Positions 1 through 7,525 of a stretch of DNA of 64,000 nucleotides are shown piece by piece. Below the pieces are notes generated by a model. It was not told the origin of the DNA, made no database searches, and worked only from the letters and a program-made list of their open reading frames with translations. Source of the DNA: Hymenobacter sp. J193. GTDB taxonomy: Bacteria > Bacteroidota > Bacteroidia > Cytophagales > Hymenobacteraceae. Every line of letters begins with the position of its first letter. Within the stretch, counting starts at the first letter, position 1. The stretch spans positions 1,178,001 to 1,242,000 of the forward strand of contig NZ_JAJONE010000001.1 of assembly GCF_024700075.1 (NCBI RefSeq). Direction: 5' to 3'. The translations under genes and the position numbers were made by a program.

Positions 1-315
1 GGCCTCTACCAGGGCTGGGATTTGAACCCCGCCCAGCTGCCCATGCGCTACGCGGCCACCTACGCATTCTTCCTCAGCTCCTACGACGACGCCCTGCACC
101 GCCTGCGCACCTTCGTGGAGCGGGCCGCCATCAGCACCCTCACCGGCGACATCTTCGACGACGCCGCTACCGGTCAGGGTTTGCTTAACTTCTTCCTGAA
201 AGCCCAGAACTGCGGCGCCATCACCGAGGAAGAAGTGCTGGCCACCGGCCTCACCCAGGAAGAAATTCAGTCCCGTTCCTTTTTCCGCATCCTCGAAGGC
301 CGCCGGAAGAAGTAG
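1..315 (+). CDS. C-terminal part of an aldolase/citrate-lyase-like protein (DUF6986-like), truncated by the window edge
   Basis: The reading frame is open from base 1, so about 104 C-terminal residues are visible and the start lies outside the window. The segment begins GLYQGWDLNPAQLP and continues with RYAATYAFFLSS and FDDAATGQGLLNFFL. From memory these resemble the C-terminus of the DUF6986 family, TIM-barrel proteins related to HpcH/HpaI aldolases and citrate lyase beta subunits that some genomes label phosphoenolpyruvate kinase. The catalytic part is not visible, so the reaction cannot be judged. The stop codon is followed by a palindromic repeat element rather than an obvious terminator. 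The frame is certain; the family name is a tentative recognition. Confidence 0.6.
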   Translation, partial: GLYQGWDLNPAQLPMRYAATYAFFLSSYDDALHRLRTFVERAAISTLTGDIFDDAATGQGLLNFFLKAQNCGAITEEEVLATGLTQEEIQSRSFFRILEGRRKK

Positions 316-346
316 GGTGAGTGGTTGAATGGTTTTCTGGTTGAAT

Positions 347-505
347 GGCTGTCATTGCAAGCGAAGCAATCCGTCCTGGACAACGCACTAAGCCCTGAAA
401 GGTGAAAAGCCCTTTCCCGTTGCGTACAGAAAAGGGCTTTCTGGTAAAAGAACGGGACTGGTTTTGAAAAGGACGGATTGCTTCGCTTTGCTCGCAATGA
501 CAGCC
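347..505. repeat. Palindromic MITE-like element, copy 1 (about 159 bp)
   Basis: Imperfect terminal inverted repeats bound the element: GGCTGTCATTGCAAGCGAAG at the left and the complement of GGCTGTCATTGCGAGCAAAG at the right, differing by a 5-bp gap. The interior holds a smaller hairpin around AAAGCCCTTT/AAAGGGCTTT. Read on the minus strand it aligns along its length with the element at 62697-62959 and more weakly with 18684-19016. It lies between the convergent ends of the first gene and the acylphosphatase gene. No ORF in it looks real. Confidence 0.8.
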
Positions 506-515
506 ATAAAACCAT

Positions 516-791
516 TTACCGCACCTCAAACCCGTCGAAGCCCTGAATCGGGCCGGAAGTAGCTTCTACCTTATCGACGCGGGCCAGCGGTGGGCCCTTA
601 TGACACCAGGTTTCCAGCGCGTCCAGCGCCTCGGCGGGGCCTTCCGCTTCGATGGTGACGGTACCATCGGGGTTGTTGCAAGCGTAGCCGCTGAGGCCCA
701 GGCGGCGGGCTTCGTGCTGGGTGCTTTGGCGAAAGAACACGCCCTGCACGCGGCCGTGCACGTGCAGGGTACGGTGGTGGATCTGGCTCAT
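516..791 (-). CDS. acyP: Acylphosphatase
   Basis: A 91-residue protein, the usual length for acylphosphatases, which hydrolyse the carboxyl-phosphate bond of acylphosphates in the cytoplasm. The first motif, GRVQGVFFR, carries the phosphate-binding arginine (R21). The catalytic asparagine falls in ACNNPDGTV (N39). The C-terminus GFDGFEVR is also typical of the family. The start at 791 (MSQIHHRTLHVHG) was chosen because residues encoded upstream of it are low-complexity and absent from the family. It lies downstream of the TrmH gene on the same strand, separated by a 21-bp tandem repeat tract, so co-transcription is uncertain. Confidence 0.93.
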   Translation of the reverse strand: MSQIHHRTLHVHGRVQGVFFRQSTQHEARRLGLSGYACNNPDGTVTIEAEGPAEALDALETWCHKGPPLARVDKVEATSGPIQGFDGFEVR

Positions 792-889
792 GGGGCGCAA
801 ATAAAGGAGGAACCTATGAATGCACCTACTGCCCCTCCTGCAGCCCGGCTCGGCCCTCCTGCGCAACGTCGTGGACTTCCTGTTCGCTG

Positions 890-1057
890 GCGCGAGGCTT
901 CAACAGCTGGGCGCGAGCCTTCCAAGCGCAGGCGCGACCCTCCTAAAGCTATCCGCGAGCCTTCTACACGTCAGCGCGAGTAGCTGAAAGGGTTCCGCGA
1001 GCATATGAAACCCGTCCGCGTGCGTATGAAACCCGTTCGCGGGCATTTTCATCCCTT
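890..1057. repeat. Degenerate 21-bp tandem repeat, about eight units
   Basis: Successive 21-base units start with (G/C/T)CGCG: GCGCGAGGCTTC, GCGCGAGCCTTC, GCGCGACCCTCC, CCGCGAGCCTTC, GCGCGAGTAGCT, CCGCGAGCATAT, CCGCGTGCGTAT and TCGCGGGCATTT. The phase is exact over about 168 bp while the rest of each unit drifts. Twenty-one bases is both seven codons and two helical turns. On the minus strand the frame ending at 900 turns each unit into a heptapeptide of the form A-D/E-G/P-F-x-x-x. The tract sits in the 340-bp gap between the TrmH and acylphosphatase genes. Confidence 0.75.
900..1052 (-). CDS. Possible 50-residue heptad-repeat peptide
   Basis: An ATG at 1052 opens a 50-codon frame (MKMPANGFHTHADGFHML...) made almost wholly of seven-residue units such as ANGFHTH, ADGFHML, AEPFQLL and ADSFRRV. 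Ala and an aromatic or bulky residue are kept in register although the DNA has drifted, which hints at selection on the peptide but could also follow from the CGCG core of the repeat. No signal peptide or known domain is visible. It lies between two same-strand genes. It may simply be a reading of a non-coding repeat. Confidence 0.28.
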   Translation of the reverse strand: MKMPANGFHTHADGFHMLAEPFQLLALTCRRLADSFRRVAPALGRLAPSC

Positions 1058-1132
1058 CCGGGCACTCCAACCGGGGCCTGAGAGGCAGATGGGCAGGTGT
1101 CTGTAGATGCCGCCAGAACTCGGAACGACGGG

Positions 1133-1948
1133 CTAGCCTTCCCGCTGGCGCACGGCTTCGAAGGTGAGAATGGCGGTGGCGGTGCTGACGTTGAGCGAGT
1201 CGATGGCGCCGCGCATGGGAATGATGATGGTCTGGTCGCAGGCCTGCATCAGCTCGGGGGTCAGGCCATCGGCCTCGGTGCCCATCACCAGGGCCGTGGA
1301 GCCGCGAAAGTCGCAAGACGTGTAAGCCACCGCCTGCTCCGTGAGGGCAGCAGCGTAGGTGCGGATGCCACGGAGGCGGCACCAGGAAAGCAGGGCCTCG
1401 CGGGTAGTGGCCACGGTGGGCACCGTGAACGAGCAGCCGATGGAGCTACGGATGGCATTGGGGTTAAACAAATCGGTGCGCGGGTCGCAGACGATGACGG
1501 CGGTGGCCCGCGCCGCGTCGGCGGTGCGTAGGATGGCGCCCAGGTTGCCGGGCTTTTCCACGGCTTCCAGCACCAGCAGCAGCGGGGCGGCGGGCAGTTG
1601 CAGGTCGTCGAGGCTCAGCTGGGGCGGGCGGGCCAGGGCCAGCACCCCGTCGGACCCTTCGCGGTAGGCTACTTTCTCAAACACGGCTTTCGACACCGGA
1701 AACCACTCGGTGCCCCCATCGGCAAACAACTCCCGCAATTGGGCCTGCCGCTCAGGGCCGGCCAGCTCGGGGCATACAAACACGGCCGGCACGGCTACGC
1801 CCGCGCCGCGGGCAATGGTGAGTTCCCGCAGCCCTTCAATAATGGTGAGGCCCTGCGCCCGCCGCTCCGAGGACTTCTGCTGCAGCCGGAGCAGGTTTTT
1901 GATGCGCGGGTTCTGGGGAGAAGTGATGGGGTCGGGAAGGAAAGCCAT
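1133..1948 (-). CDS. TrmH/SpoU-family RNA 2'-O-methyltransferase
   Basis: The 271-residue protein belongs to the SPOUT superfamily of SAM-dependent RNA ribose methyltransferases. The N-terminus (ITSPQNPRIKNLLRLQ) matches the substrate-binding extension of TrmH-type enzymes. The SpoU motifs follow in order: KPGNLGAILRTADA, then ALVMGTEADGLTPEL, then IPMRGAIDSLNVSTATAI, which form the trefoil-knot cofactor site. The start at 1948 (MAFLPDPITSPQNPR) was chosen because upstream codons give an Arg-rich sequence overlapping the opposite promoter. A box TATCTTCG lies about 24 bases upstream. The RNA target (23S rRNA or tRNA) cannot be told from sequence. Confidence 0.93.
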   Translation of the reverse strand: MAFLPDPITSPQNPRIKNLLRLQQKSSERRAQGLTIIEGLRELTIARGAGVAVPAVFVCPELAGPERQAQLRELFADGGTEWFPVSKAVFEKVAYREGSDGVLALARPPQLSLDDLQLPAAPLLLVLEAVEKPGNLGAILRTADAARATAVIVCDPRTDLFNPNAIRSSIGCSFTVPTVATTREALLSWCRLRGIRTYAAALTEQAVAYTSCDFRGSTALVMGTEADGLTPELMQACDQTIIIPMRGAIDSLNVSTATAILTFEAVRQREG

Positions 1949-1971
1949 GGGCAACGCGGGAAAGTCAGCCG

Positions 1972-1979
1972 CGAAGATA
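1972..1979 (-). promoter_or_regulatory. Candidate -7 box for the methyltransferase gene
   Basis: Read on the minus strand the bases are TATCTTCG, one mismatch from the Bacteroidota -7 element TAnnTTTG, ending 23 bases before the ATG at 1948. A divergent box for the kinase gene lies about 55 bases away, so this short gap appears to hold two back-to-back promoters. No convincing -33 element was picked out. Confidence 0.4.
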
Positions 1980-2034
1980 CGCCCCAACCCGCGCGGCCGA
2001 CGCCGGGGCCTACCGCAGCTTGCGCCGAAACCCG

Positions 2035-2042
2035 TAGGTTTG
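2035..2042 (+). promoter_or_regulatory. Candidate -7 box for the histidine kinase gene
   Basis: TAGGTTTG matches the Bacteroidota -7 consensus TAnnTTTG exactly and ends only six bases before the ATG at 2049. If it is used, transcription would begin at or within a few bases of the start codon, giving a leaderless or nearly leaderless message. Confidence 0.5.
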
Positions 2043-2048
2043 CAGTCT

Positions 2049-3578
2049 ATGCGCCTGAACCTTAACACCAAAATTCTGCTCGGCTTTGGCATTGCGCTGG
2101 GCGTGCTGCTGCTCACCACCGGCGTGGCCTACTTCAGCAACCAGCGCCTATCCTACTACACCCGGCAGGTGCAGCACACCTACCAGGTGCTGCAGGCCAC
2201 CTCCGACCTGCGCACCAACCTGCGCGACGCCCAGGGCAGTGTGCGTAACTACCTGCTGCTGAACGACACCACCTACCTGCCCCAGTTTGACCTGGCCGAG
2301 CAGGACATGAACCGGCAGTTTAACATTCTGCGCGACCTTACCCGCGATAACCCCCGCCAGCAGCAGCGCCTGGACACGCTGCGCCAGGCCCTTAACAACG
2401 ACACCCGCGACCTGCGGATGTGGACCGACCGCAACGCCTCGGCCCCCACGGCCCGCGTGATGATCAGCCGCAACCAGGAGCGGCTGGAAATTATCCGGGG
2501 AATGATCAACCGCATCAAACAAGCCGAAGACAGCCTGCTGGCAGAGCGGGACCGGAACCAGGATTTCTACGCTCAAACCACGCCCATTGCCCTGCTGATT
2601 TCGGCCGTGCTTACCTTGTTTATCGTGGGGTGGCTGGTGAGCCGCATCTGGCAGGAGCTGGCCGCCAACGCCGCCCTGCAGCAGGAGCTGCAGGAGGTGA
2701 ACGAGCAGGTGGCCCAACGTATCGGCATTATCGAGCACCTGGCCGAGCAGGTGGTGCTGGGCGACTACTCGGTGAAGATAAAGGACGAGGAGCGCGACAA
2801 CCTGGGCCGCCTGGCCAGCTCCCTCAACCGCATGACGCGCCAGCTTTCCGAAACCTTCGGGGCCCTGGAAAACCGCAACAAGGAGCTCGACCAGTTTGCC
2901 TACGTGGCCTCCCACGACCTGAAAGCGCCCCTGCGCGGGGTAACGACGGTGGTGAAGTGGATTGAGGACGAGCTGTCGGGGGAGCTGTCGGACAAGATGC
3001 GCCAGTACCTGGACATGATGAAAGGCCGCCTCTCGCGCCTCGAAGACCTCATCAACGGGCTGCTGGCCTACGCCCGCATCGGGCGCACCGAGCAGAAGCT
3101 GGAGCCGGTGGACGTGGCCGCCCTCCTCGACGAGGTAACCGACATGGTTGTGCCGCCCGATTTCCACGTGCGCCTGCCCGATACGCTGCCTTCCGCGCTG
3201 GTAGCCGACCGCCTCAGCCTGCAGCAGGTGTTTACCAACCTCATCGGCAACGCCGTGAAGTACCACCACCGGGGCGGTGGCACCATCACCATCGGCTGCC
3301 GGGAGCAGAAAAAATTCTACGAGTTTTCGGTGGCCGACAACGGCCCGGGAATTGCCCCGGAATATCACCAGAAAATCTTCCTGATGTTTCAGACATTGCG
3401 CGACCGGCACACGGCCGAAAGCACCGGTATCGGACTCAGCATCGTGAAGAAAATAATTGACGAACAGAAAGGCAGTATTTGGGTGAAATCGGCGGCCGGA
3501 GAAGGTGCAGCCTTTATCTTTACGTGGCCCAAGCAGGCGCTGCCGGCCCGATCCGACGCGCCAGCCCTGGCGTCCTAA
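2049..3578 (+). CDS. Membrane sensor histidine kinase with CHASE3-like sensor and HAMP
   Basis: A 509-residue protein. A first membrane helix (about residues 8-28) is followed by a helical extracytoplasmic region of about 150 residues resembling CHASE3 (LRDAQGSVRNYLL), a second membrane helix (about 180-202) and a HAMP-like linker. The H-box FAYVASHDLKAPLRG places the phospho-acceptor at H289. N-box NLIGNAVKYHH, G1 DNGPGIAPEY, the F-box region IFLMFQTL and G2 STGIGLSIVKKI complete an ATPase domain. The start follows a -7 box closely and precedes the first membrane helix. The response regulator begins 20 bases downstream, so the two probably form a phosphorelay. The signal sensed is unknown. 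Confidence 0.93.
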   Translation: MRLNLNTKILLGFGIALGVLLLTTGVAYFSNQRLSYYTRQVQHTYQVLQATSDLRTNLRDAQGSVRNYLLLNDTTYLPQFDLAEQDMNRQFNILRDLTRDNPRQQQRLDTLRQALNNDTRDLRMWTDRNASAPTARVMISRNQERLEIIRGMINRIKQAEDSLLAERDRNQDFYAQTTPIALLISAVLTLFIVGWLVSRIWQELAANAALQQELQEVNEQVAQRIGIIEHLAEQVVLGDYSVKIKDEERDNLGRLASSLNRMTRQLSETFGALENRNKELDQFAYVASHDLKAPLRGVTTVVKWIEDELSGELSDKMRQYLDMMKGRLSRLEDLINGLLAYARIGRTEQKLEPVDVAALLDEVTDMVVPPDFHVRLPDTLPSALVADRLSLQQVFTNLIGNAVKYHHRGGGTITIGCREQKKFYEFSVADNGPGIAPEYHQKIFLMFQTLRDRHTAESTGIGLSIVKKIIDEQKGSIWVKSAAGEGAAFIFTWPKQALPARSDAPALAS

Positions 3579-3598
3579 TCCCCCTTGCTCGCTCCCCC

Positions 3599-4015
3599 AT
3601 GTCCGACCGTTCCGTTTTGCTCGTGGAAGATGATTTCTTTGACACGATGACCGTGCAGAAATCCTTCGAGAAGTTCAGTATTCCGCACAAGCTCCATACC
3701 GCCTTCAATGGCCTGGAGGCCCTGGATATGCTGTTGGGCCGCAACGGCGTGGAGGCCATCAACCCGCTGCCCGAGGTGATTCTGCTGGATCTGAACATGC
3801 CCAAGATGAATGGGCACGAGTTTCTGGCCGAACGCGAAAACCACCCGGCCCTGGCCCAGATTCCGGTATTCGTCATCACTACGTCCTCTATGGATGTGGA
3901 CCGCCTCAGCGCCCAGAATCTGGGCGTGGCCGGCTACATTATCAAGCCCCTGGATTTTGAAACCAGCCACGACCTGGTGGATAGCATGAGTTTGCTGGAA
4001 ACCCTGCTGAAGTAG
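3599..4015 (+). CDS. Single-domain response regulator (Rcp1-like)
   Basis: A 138-residue receiver with no output domain. The acidic pocket is in LLVEDDFFD, the phospho-acceptor is D64 in ILLDLNMPKMNG, the conserved Thr/Ser is in VFVITTSS, and the conserved lysine is K116 in GYIIKPLDF. The acidic motif and the long loop before the acceptor resemble Rcp1-type regulators that work with phytochrome-like or CHASE kinases. It follows the kinase gene by 20 bases and ends just before a strong terminator, so the two genes probably form a bicistronic unit. Its output is likely a protein interaction or phosphotransfer. Confidence 0.93.
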   Translation: MSDRSVLLVEDDFFDTMTVQKSFEKFSIPHKLHTAFNGLEALDMLLGRNGVEAINPLPEVILLDLNMPKMNGHEFLAERENHPALAQIPVFVITTSSMDVDRLSAQNLGVAGYIIKPLDFETSHDLVDSMSLLETLLK

Positions 4016-4040
4016 CTCTGGCCTACCTCACTCGCTGTGC

Positions 4041-4077
4041 AAAGCGGGAGAAACCATCGGTTTCTCCCGCTTTTTCG
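4041..4077 (+). terminator. Rho-independent terminator after the two-component pair
   Basis: A 14-bp perfect stem, AAAGCGGGAGAAAC with its complement, encloses a 5-base loop and runs into a T-rich tract. Confidence 0.85.
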
Positions 4078-4212
4078 TTTACTAGCACCCAGAAGCAGCC
4101 ACTGAATGCAAAGCGGCGCAACCTTGGGACGAATTTTCTTCTCCTCTTTCTGGTTTTAGTCTTGAATCTGCCGGCCGGCTGGCGGGCAGCTGTACTCTCT
4201 GCTTTTCTTCCT

Positions 4213-5118
4213 ATGCACGTTCGTTTGATGCTTTCCCTGGCGCTGCTGACTGTGGGCGCCGCCACCCGTGGCCTGGCCCAGGACGGCCCGCGCCAGCTCA
4301 ACTCCCAACCCACCCTGCCCGACTCGGTGCGGCAGGCGCAAACCGCGGCGCCGGCCCGCGCTACCGAGCCTACTCCGCAAACGCCCGCCGTGGCCGAGCA
4401 GGTGCCCGGCGCCCGCCCGGCCCAGCCCGGGGCCCTGCCACCCTCCACCCAGCCCACGCGCTTTCGGGTGGGCCTGAAAACGGGGCAGGAGCTGAAAGCC
4501 TACGAGGTAGAAACCAAGCAGCCCCTGCTGGGCCGCAACTACCTGCTGCTGGACGGGCAGCAGCGGCTGGAGCTGGATGCCATCCGCTACTACGAGGATG
4601 AAACCGGCTTTTACGTGCGCACCAACCTGCCCGGCTCCTCCCGCGAAACCACCCTGCGCCGCGACCGGACGGGCCGCATTGCCTTATACTCCATCACCCG
4701 CACGCAGTACAACAACACCGGTGGTAGCCCCTTCGGCTACGGGCGCTACGGCTACGGGGGGTACGGCGGCTACCCTTACGGCGGCGGCTACCGCACCGTC
4801 AAGACGGAATACTTCAGCAAAGACAACGGCCCGGTGCAGGACCTGAACCTACGTAACCTGAGCGTGGCCACCGTCGACAACGCCGGGGCCCGGGGTCTGC
4901 TCGACCAGGCCCGCCGCTCCCGCAGGGCCATTACGCTCAGTTACATTGGCGCGGGTGGTTTGATGGCGGCCGGGCTGCTGTCGTCGCTGCAAGGAACCAG
5001 CCAGAGCATTTCACCGCTGGTGTATGCCGCGCCGGTGCTACTGGTGGTGCCGCTGGTACTGCAAGGCAAGCAGCAGCAGAAAATCAAGCAGGCCATTGCC
5101 CTCTACAACACCCAATAG
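4213..5118 (+). CDS. Secreted or envelope hypothetical protein with Gly/Tyr-rich segment
   Basis: A 301-residue protein of unrecognised family. The ATG at 4213 gives a clean signal peptide (MHVRLMLSLALLTVGAATRG, cleavage near LAQ-D), and the codons upstream do not look like protein. After a Pro/Ala-rich linker (about 30-80) there is a beta-rich region, with FRVGLKTGQELKAYEVETKQ near its beginning. A Gly/Tyr-rich tract follows (GYGRYGYGGYGGYPYGGGY, about 175-195). The C-terminal third has a hydrophobic pair (about 240-285) that may be membrane-inserted. It is flanked by terminators on both sides and so is probably monocistronic. No function can be assigned. Confidence 0.75.
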   Translation: MHVRLMLSLALLTVGAATRGLAQDGPRQLNSQPTLPDSVRQAQTAAPARATEPTPQTPAVAEQVPGARPAQPGALPPSTQPTRFRVGLKTGQELKAYEVETKQPLLGRNYLLLDGQQRLELDAIRYYEDETGFYVRTNLPGSSRETTLRRDRTGRIALYSITRTQYNNTGGSPFGYGRYGYGGYGGYPYGGGYRTVKTEYFSKDNGPVQDLNLRNLSVATVDNAGARGLLDQARRSRRAITLSYIGAGGLMAAGLLSSLQGTSQSISPLVYAAPVLLVVPLVLQGKQQQKIKQAIALYNTQ

Positions 5119-5139
5119 ACCACGGAGCGTCTTTTGAAT

Positions 5140-5210
5140 AAAGCGAGCGGAGTGCAGAAGGAAGAGTTGACGGCCAATCAACTTTCCCTTCTGCACTCTT
5201 CTCGCTTTTT
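5140..5210 (+). terminator. Long compound hairpin terminator
   Basis: An outer stem AAAGCGAG/CTCGCTTT, a middle stem GAGTGCAGAAGG/CCTTCTGCACTC and an inner stem GTTGA/TCAAC form a roughly 70-base interrupted hairpin that ends in TTTTT. It lies between the hypothetical gene and the nuclease gene. It is longer than a usual terminator and may itself derive from a palindromic repeat. Confidence 0.7.
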
Positions 5211-5224
5211 ACGTAGGGAGCAGG

Positions 5225-5974
5225 GTGAACACCTCCCCCGACTCTCCTGTTGATGACTTTGCGGCCCGTCAGACCAAAGCCCTGCTGGTGCACGAGCGGC
5301 TGTGTGCCGAGTACGGAGCGCCGTTCCGGTTTTTCAGCGTCAAGGACCCGCTCAGTGAGCTTATCAGCGCCCTGCTTTCGCACCGCACCCGCAACCAGGA
5401 TTCGCACCGCGCCTACCAGCAGCTACGGGCCCGCTTCTCTTCCTGGGACGCCGTGCGCGACGCGCCTACGGCCGAGGTGCAGGAGGCCATCAGCGCCTGC
5501 ACCTGGCCCGAGCAGAAAGCCCCGCGAATTCAGCACGTGCTGCGTGAGGTGAGCCAGCGCTGCGGCGGCCCCTGCGACCTGGCTTTTCTGGCTGAAATGC
5601 CCATTCCGGCCGCGCGGGCTTGGCTGGAGCAGCTGCCCGGCGTGGGGCCTAAAACCAGCGCCGCTACTTTGCTCTTTAGCTCCTTGCGCCTCCCGGCCAT
5701 GCCCGTCGATAGTCACCATCACCGCGTGGCGCAGCGCCTGGCCCTCATCGGCCCGAAGGTGGACGAAAAGCTGGCCCACAAGCTGCTGGCCGAGCTCCTT
5801 CCCCCCGATTGGGATGCCCAGCAGGTGTATGACCACCACGAGGCACTCATGTTTCATGGCCAGAAATGCTGCTACTTTCATACGCCTGCCTGCGGCCGTT
5901 GCGTGGTACTCAACCTGTGCCCGTTCGGGCAGGCTCGGGTAGCAGGCGACAGGGAGAAGCCAAGCAGCCATTAA
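5225..5974 (+). CDS. Endonuclease III-like HhH-GPD DNA glycosylase with 4Fe-4S cluster
   Basis: A 249-residue protein slightly longer than typical endonuclease III, a bifunctional glycosylase/AP lyase of base excision repair. The helix-hairpin-helix LPGVGPKTSA carries the catalytic lysine (K143), and VDSHHHRV carries the catalytic aspartate (D162). Four cysteines at 216, 223, 226 and 232 follow the C-x6-C-x2-C-x5-C pattern of the iron-sulfur cluster. The start is a GTG at 5225 with a short poorly conserved N-terminus; a start somewhat further in is possible. The three His in a row after the catalytic Asp are unusual compared with the Nth form VDTH. Its substrate range is unknown. Confidence 0.85.
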   Translation: MNTSPDSPVDDFAARQTKALLVHERLCAEYGAPFRFFSVKDPLSELISALLSHRTRNQDSHRAYQQLRARFSSWDAVRDAPTAEVQEAISACTWPEQKAPRIQHVLREVSQRCGGPCDLAFLAEMPIPAARAWLEQLPGVGPKTSAATLLFSSLRLPAMPVDSHHHRVAQRLALIGPKVDEKLAHKLLAELLPPDWDAQQVYDHHEALMFHGQKCCYFHTPACGRCVVLNLCPFGQARVAGDREKPSSH

Positions 5975-6062
5975 CGCGCAATCTTTCATCGACCAGATTT
6001 CCCTCCTCTGCTTCTGGCGTATCTGCTTACCTTTCCAACCTCACGCACTCACCCCATAACCT

Positions 6063-6263
6063 ATGAAACCTACTTACGGACTTCCCGCGCTGCTTTCCTT
6101 TTTCATTCCGGGCCTGGGTCAGCTGATCAAGGGCCAGTTTCTGAAAGCCTTTCTGATCTGGGCGCTAGGCGGCGCGGTAGGCTTCCTACTGGCCTGGACG
6201 TTCGTGGTGCCTTTCGTTATCTGGGCCTGGAACGTGTACGACGCCTACAACGACCCGGCTTAA
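6063..6263 (+). CDS. Small two-helix membrane protein (TM2-like)
   Basis: A 66-residue protein with an N-terminal hydrophobic hairpin containing IPGLGQLIKGQ and a second helix ending FVIWAWNVYDAYND. The proline-glycine turn followed by a lysine resembles the TM2 domain and related small proteins common in Bacteroidota. It ends two bases before the start of the DUF167 gene, which suggests translational coupling. Its function is unknown. Confidence 0.8.
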   Translation: MKPTYGLPALLSFFIPGLGQLIKGQFLKAFLIWALGGAVGFLLAWTFVVPFVIWAWNVYDAYNDPA

Positions 6264-6265
6264 CG

Positions 6266-6535
6266 GTGGCCGTCCTGCACCTGAAGGCCAAGCCCAACGC
6301 CCGCCAAAACGAGCTGCTGGTGGCGGCCGATGGCGCTGTAACCGTGCGCCTGCACGCTCCGGCGCAGGACGGCAAGGCCAACGCCTGCCTGCTGGCTTTC
6401 CTGGCGGAAGTGTTCGGGCAGCCCAAATCGAGCCTGACGCTGCTGGCCGGCCATACCGCACCCTTCAAAAAAGTAGAGTTGGCTGGCTTGTCGCAAGAGG
6501 ATTTACTTGCCATGCTGGCCCCTCATCAGAAATAG
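6266..6535 (+). CDS. DUF167/UPF0235 (YggU-like) family protein
   Basis: An 89-residue protein matching the small alpha/beta DUF167 family. Recognisable motifs are LKAKPNARQNELL at the N-terminus, VRLHAPAQDGKANACLLAFLAEVFG in the middle (the family signature is the AP-x-DGKAN core), and a C-terminal helix. The start is a GTG two bases after the stop of the preceding membrane protein. Family members are widespread and structurally solved, but their biochemical role is unsettled. Confidence 0.88.
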   Translation: MAVLHLKAKPNARQNELLVAADGAVTVRLHAPAQDGKANACLLAFLAEVFGQPKSSLTLLAGHTAPFKKVELAGLSQEDLLAMLAPHQK

Positions 6536-6596
6536 TGCGTAGTACTTAAGCAAAGCAGATACCCACCAAGCACAAGGCACTAACAACCCAAACTAC

Positions 6597-7394
6597 ATGA
6601 CGTTTCCCACGTGGATGATGGCCGGATTCTGGGGCCTGGTATCGGGCTCCGCCCTATTGATTGGGGCAGCCATCGGCTATTTTTTCCGGGTGCCGCAGCG
6701 CGTGGTAGCGTCCATTATGGCTTTTGGCAGCGGGGTGCTCATTTCCACGCTTTCTCTGGAGCTGATGGAGGATGCGTACACCAAGGGCGGCTTTTACTCG
6801 GCGGCCGTAGGCTTTCTGGGTGGCGCGGGCGGCTACACGCTGGCCAACTGGCTGCTGGCCCGCTACGGCGCCAAGCACCGCAAACGCTCCGGTCCCCAGC
6901 AGGCAACTGAGCGCCAGGAAGTGAAAACCGGGGCCACCGAAGGCAATGCTCCCGGCGACGACAATGGCATGGCCCTGGCCGTGGGCGCCCTGCTGGACGG
7001 CATTCCTGAGAGTATCGTAATTGGGCTGAGCTTGCTGGCCGGGGGCGCGGTGAGTACGGTGGCCGTGGTAGCCATTTTTCTTTCCAACCTGCCCGAGGGC
7101 CTAAGTAGCGCTGCCGGCATGAAGAAAGCCGGCCGCCCAGCCCGCTACGTGCTGCTGCTTTGGGCCGGCATTGCCTTGGTTTCGGGGGTGGCCTCGCTGG
7201 TAGGCTTCACGGTGTTCAGCCACTTTCCGCCCTACATAGTGGCCGCTACCACCGCCGTGGCTGCCGGGGCCGTGCTAGCCATGATTGCCGATACCATGAT
7301 TCCCGAGGCCTTCGAGGTGGCCCACAACTTCACCGGCCTGATTACGGTGCTGGGCTTCCTGGTATCGTTCTACTTGAGCAAGATGGGCGAGTAA
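6597..7394 (+). CDS. ZIP-family divalent metal transporter
   Basis: A 265-residue membrane protein with about eight helices. A hydrophilic loop (about 97-122) separates the first three helices from the rest. The metal-site motifs of the ZIP family are present: ALLDGIPESIVIG in the fourth helix and NLPEGLSSA in the fifth, with His replaced by Asp at the position where many ZIPs have HNxPEG. ZIP proteins bring Zn, Fe or Mn into the cytoplasm; the ion here cannot be specified. The conserved final helix is FLVSFYLSKM. A GC-rich hairpin follows the gene. Confidence 0.88.
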   Translation: MTFPTWMMAGFWGLVSGSALLIGAAIGYFFRVPQRVVASIMAFGSGVLISTLSLELMEDAYTKGGFYSAAVGFLGGAGGYTLANWLLARYGAKHRKRSGPQQATERQEVKTGATEGNAPGDDNGMALAVGALLDGIPESIVIGLSLLAGGAVSTVAVVAIFLSNLPEGLSSAAGMKKAGRPARYVLLLWAGIALVSGVASLVGFTVFSHFPPYIVAATTAVAAGAVLAMIADTMIPEAFEVAHNFTGLITVLGFLVSFYLSKMGE

Positions 7395-7433
7395 ACCTGC
7401 TGCTGGTTGCTAGCTTTACCGACAAACCAAACG

Positions 7434-7459
7434 CCCCGCGGCTATTACCAGCCGCGGGG
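7434..7459. terminator. GC-rich hairpin between convergent ZIP and amt genes
   Basis: A perfect 10-bp stem CCCCGCGGCT/AGCCGCGGGG with a 6-base loop lies between the convergent ends of the transporter genes. There is no T tract, so termination is inferred from its position. Confidence 0.5.
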
Positions 7460-7525
7460 AGTTTACCGTCAGATTCCCCCCTACTAACACTGCGCTTCTT
7501 CCGGGTAAAGCGCAGCCCGTTTCGG

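Noticed and set aside
2148..3410. Long minus-strand ORF opposite the histidine kinase (420 codons)
   Set aside because: His/Gln/Val-rich shadow produced by the GC-rich codon pattern of the opposite gene; no family features.
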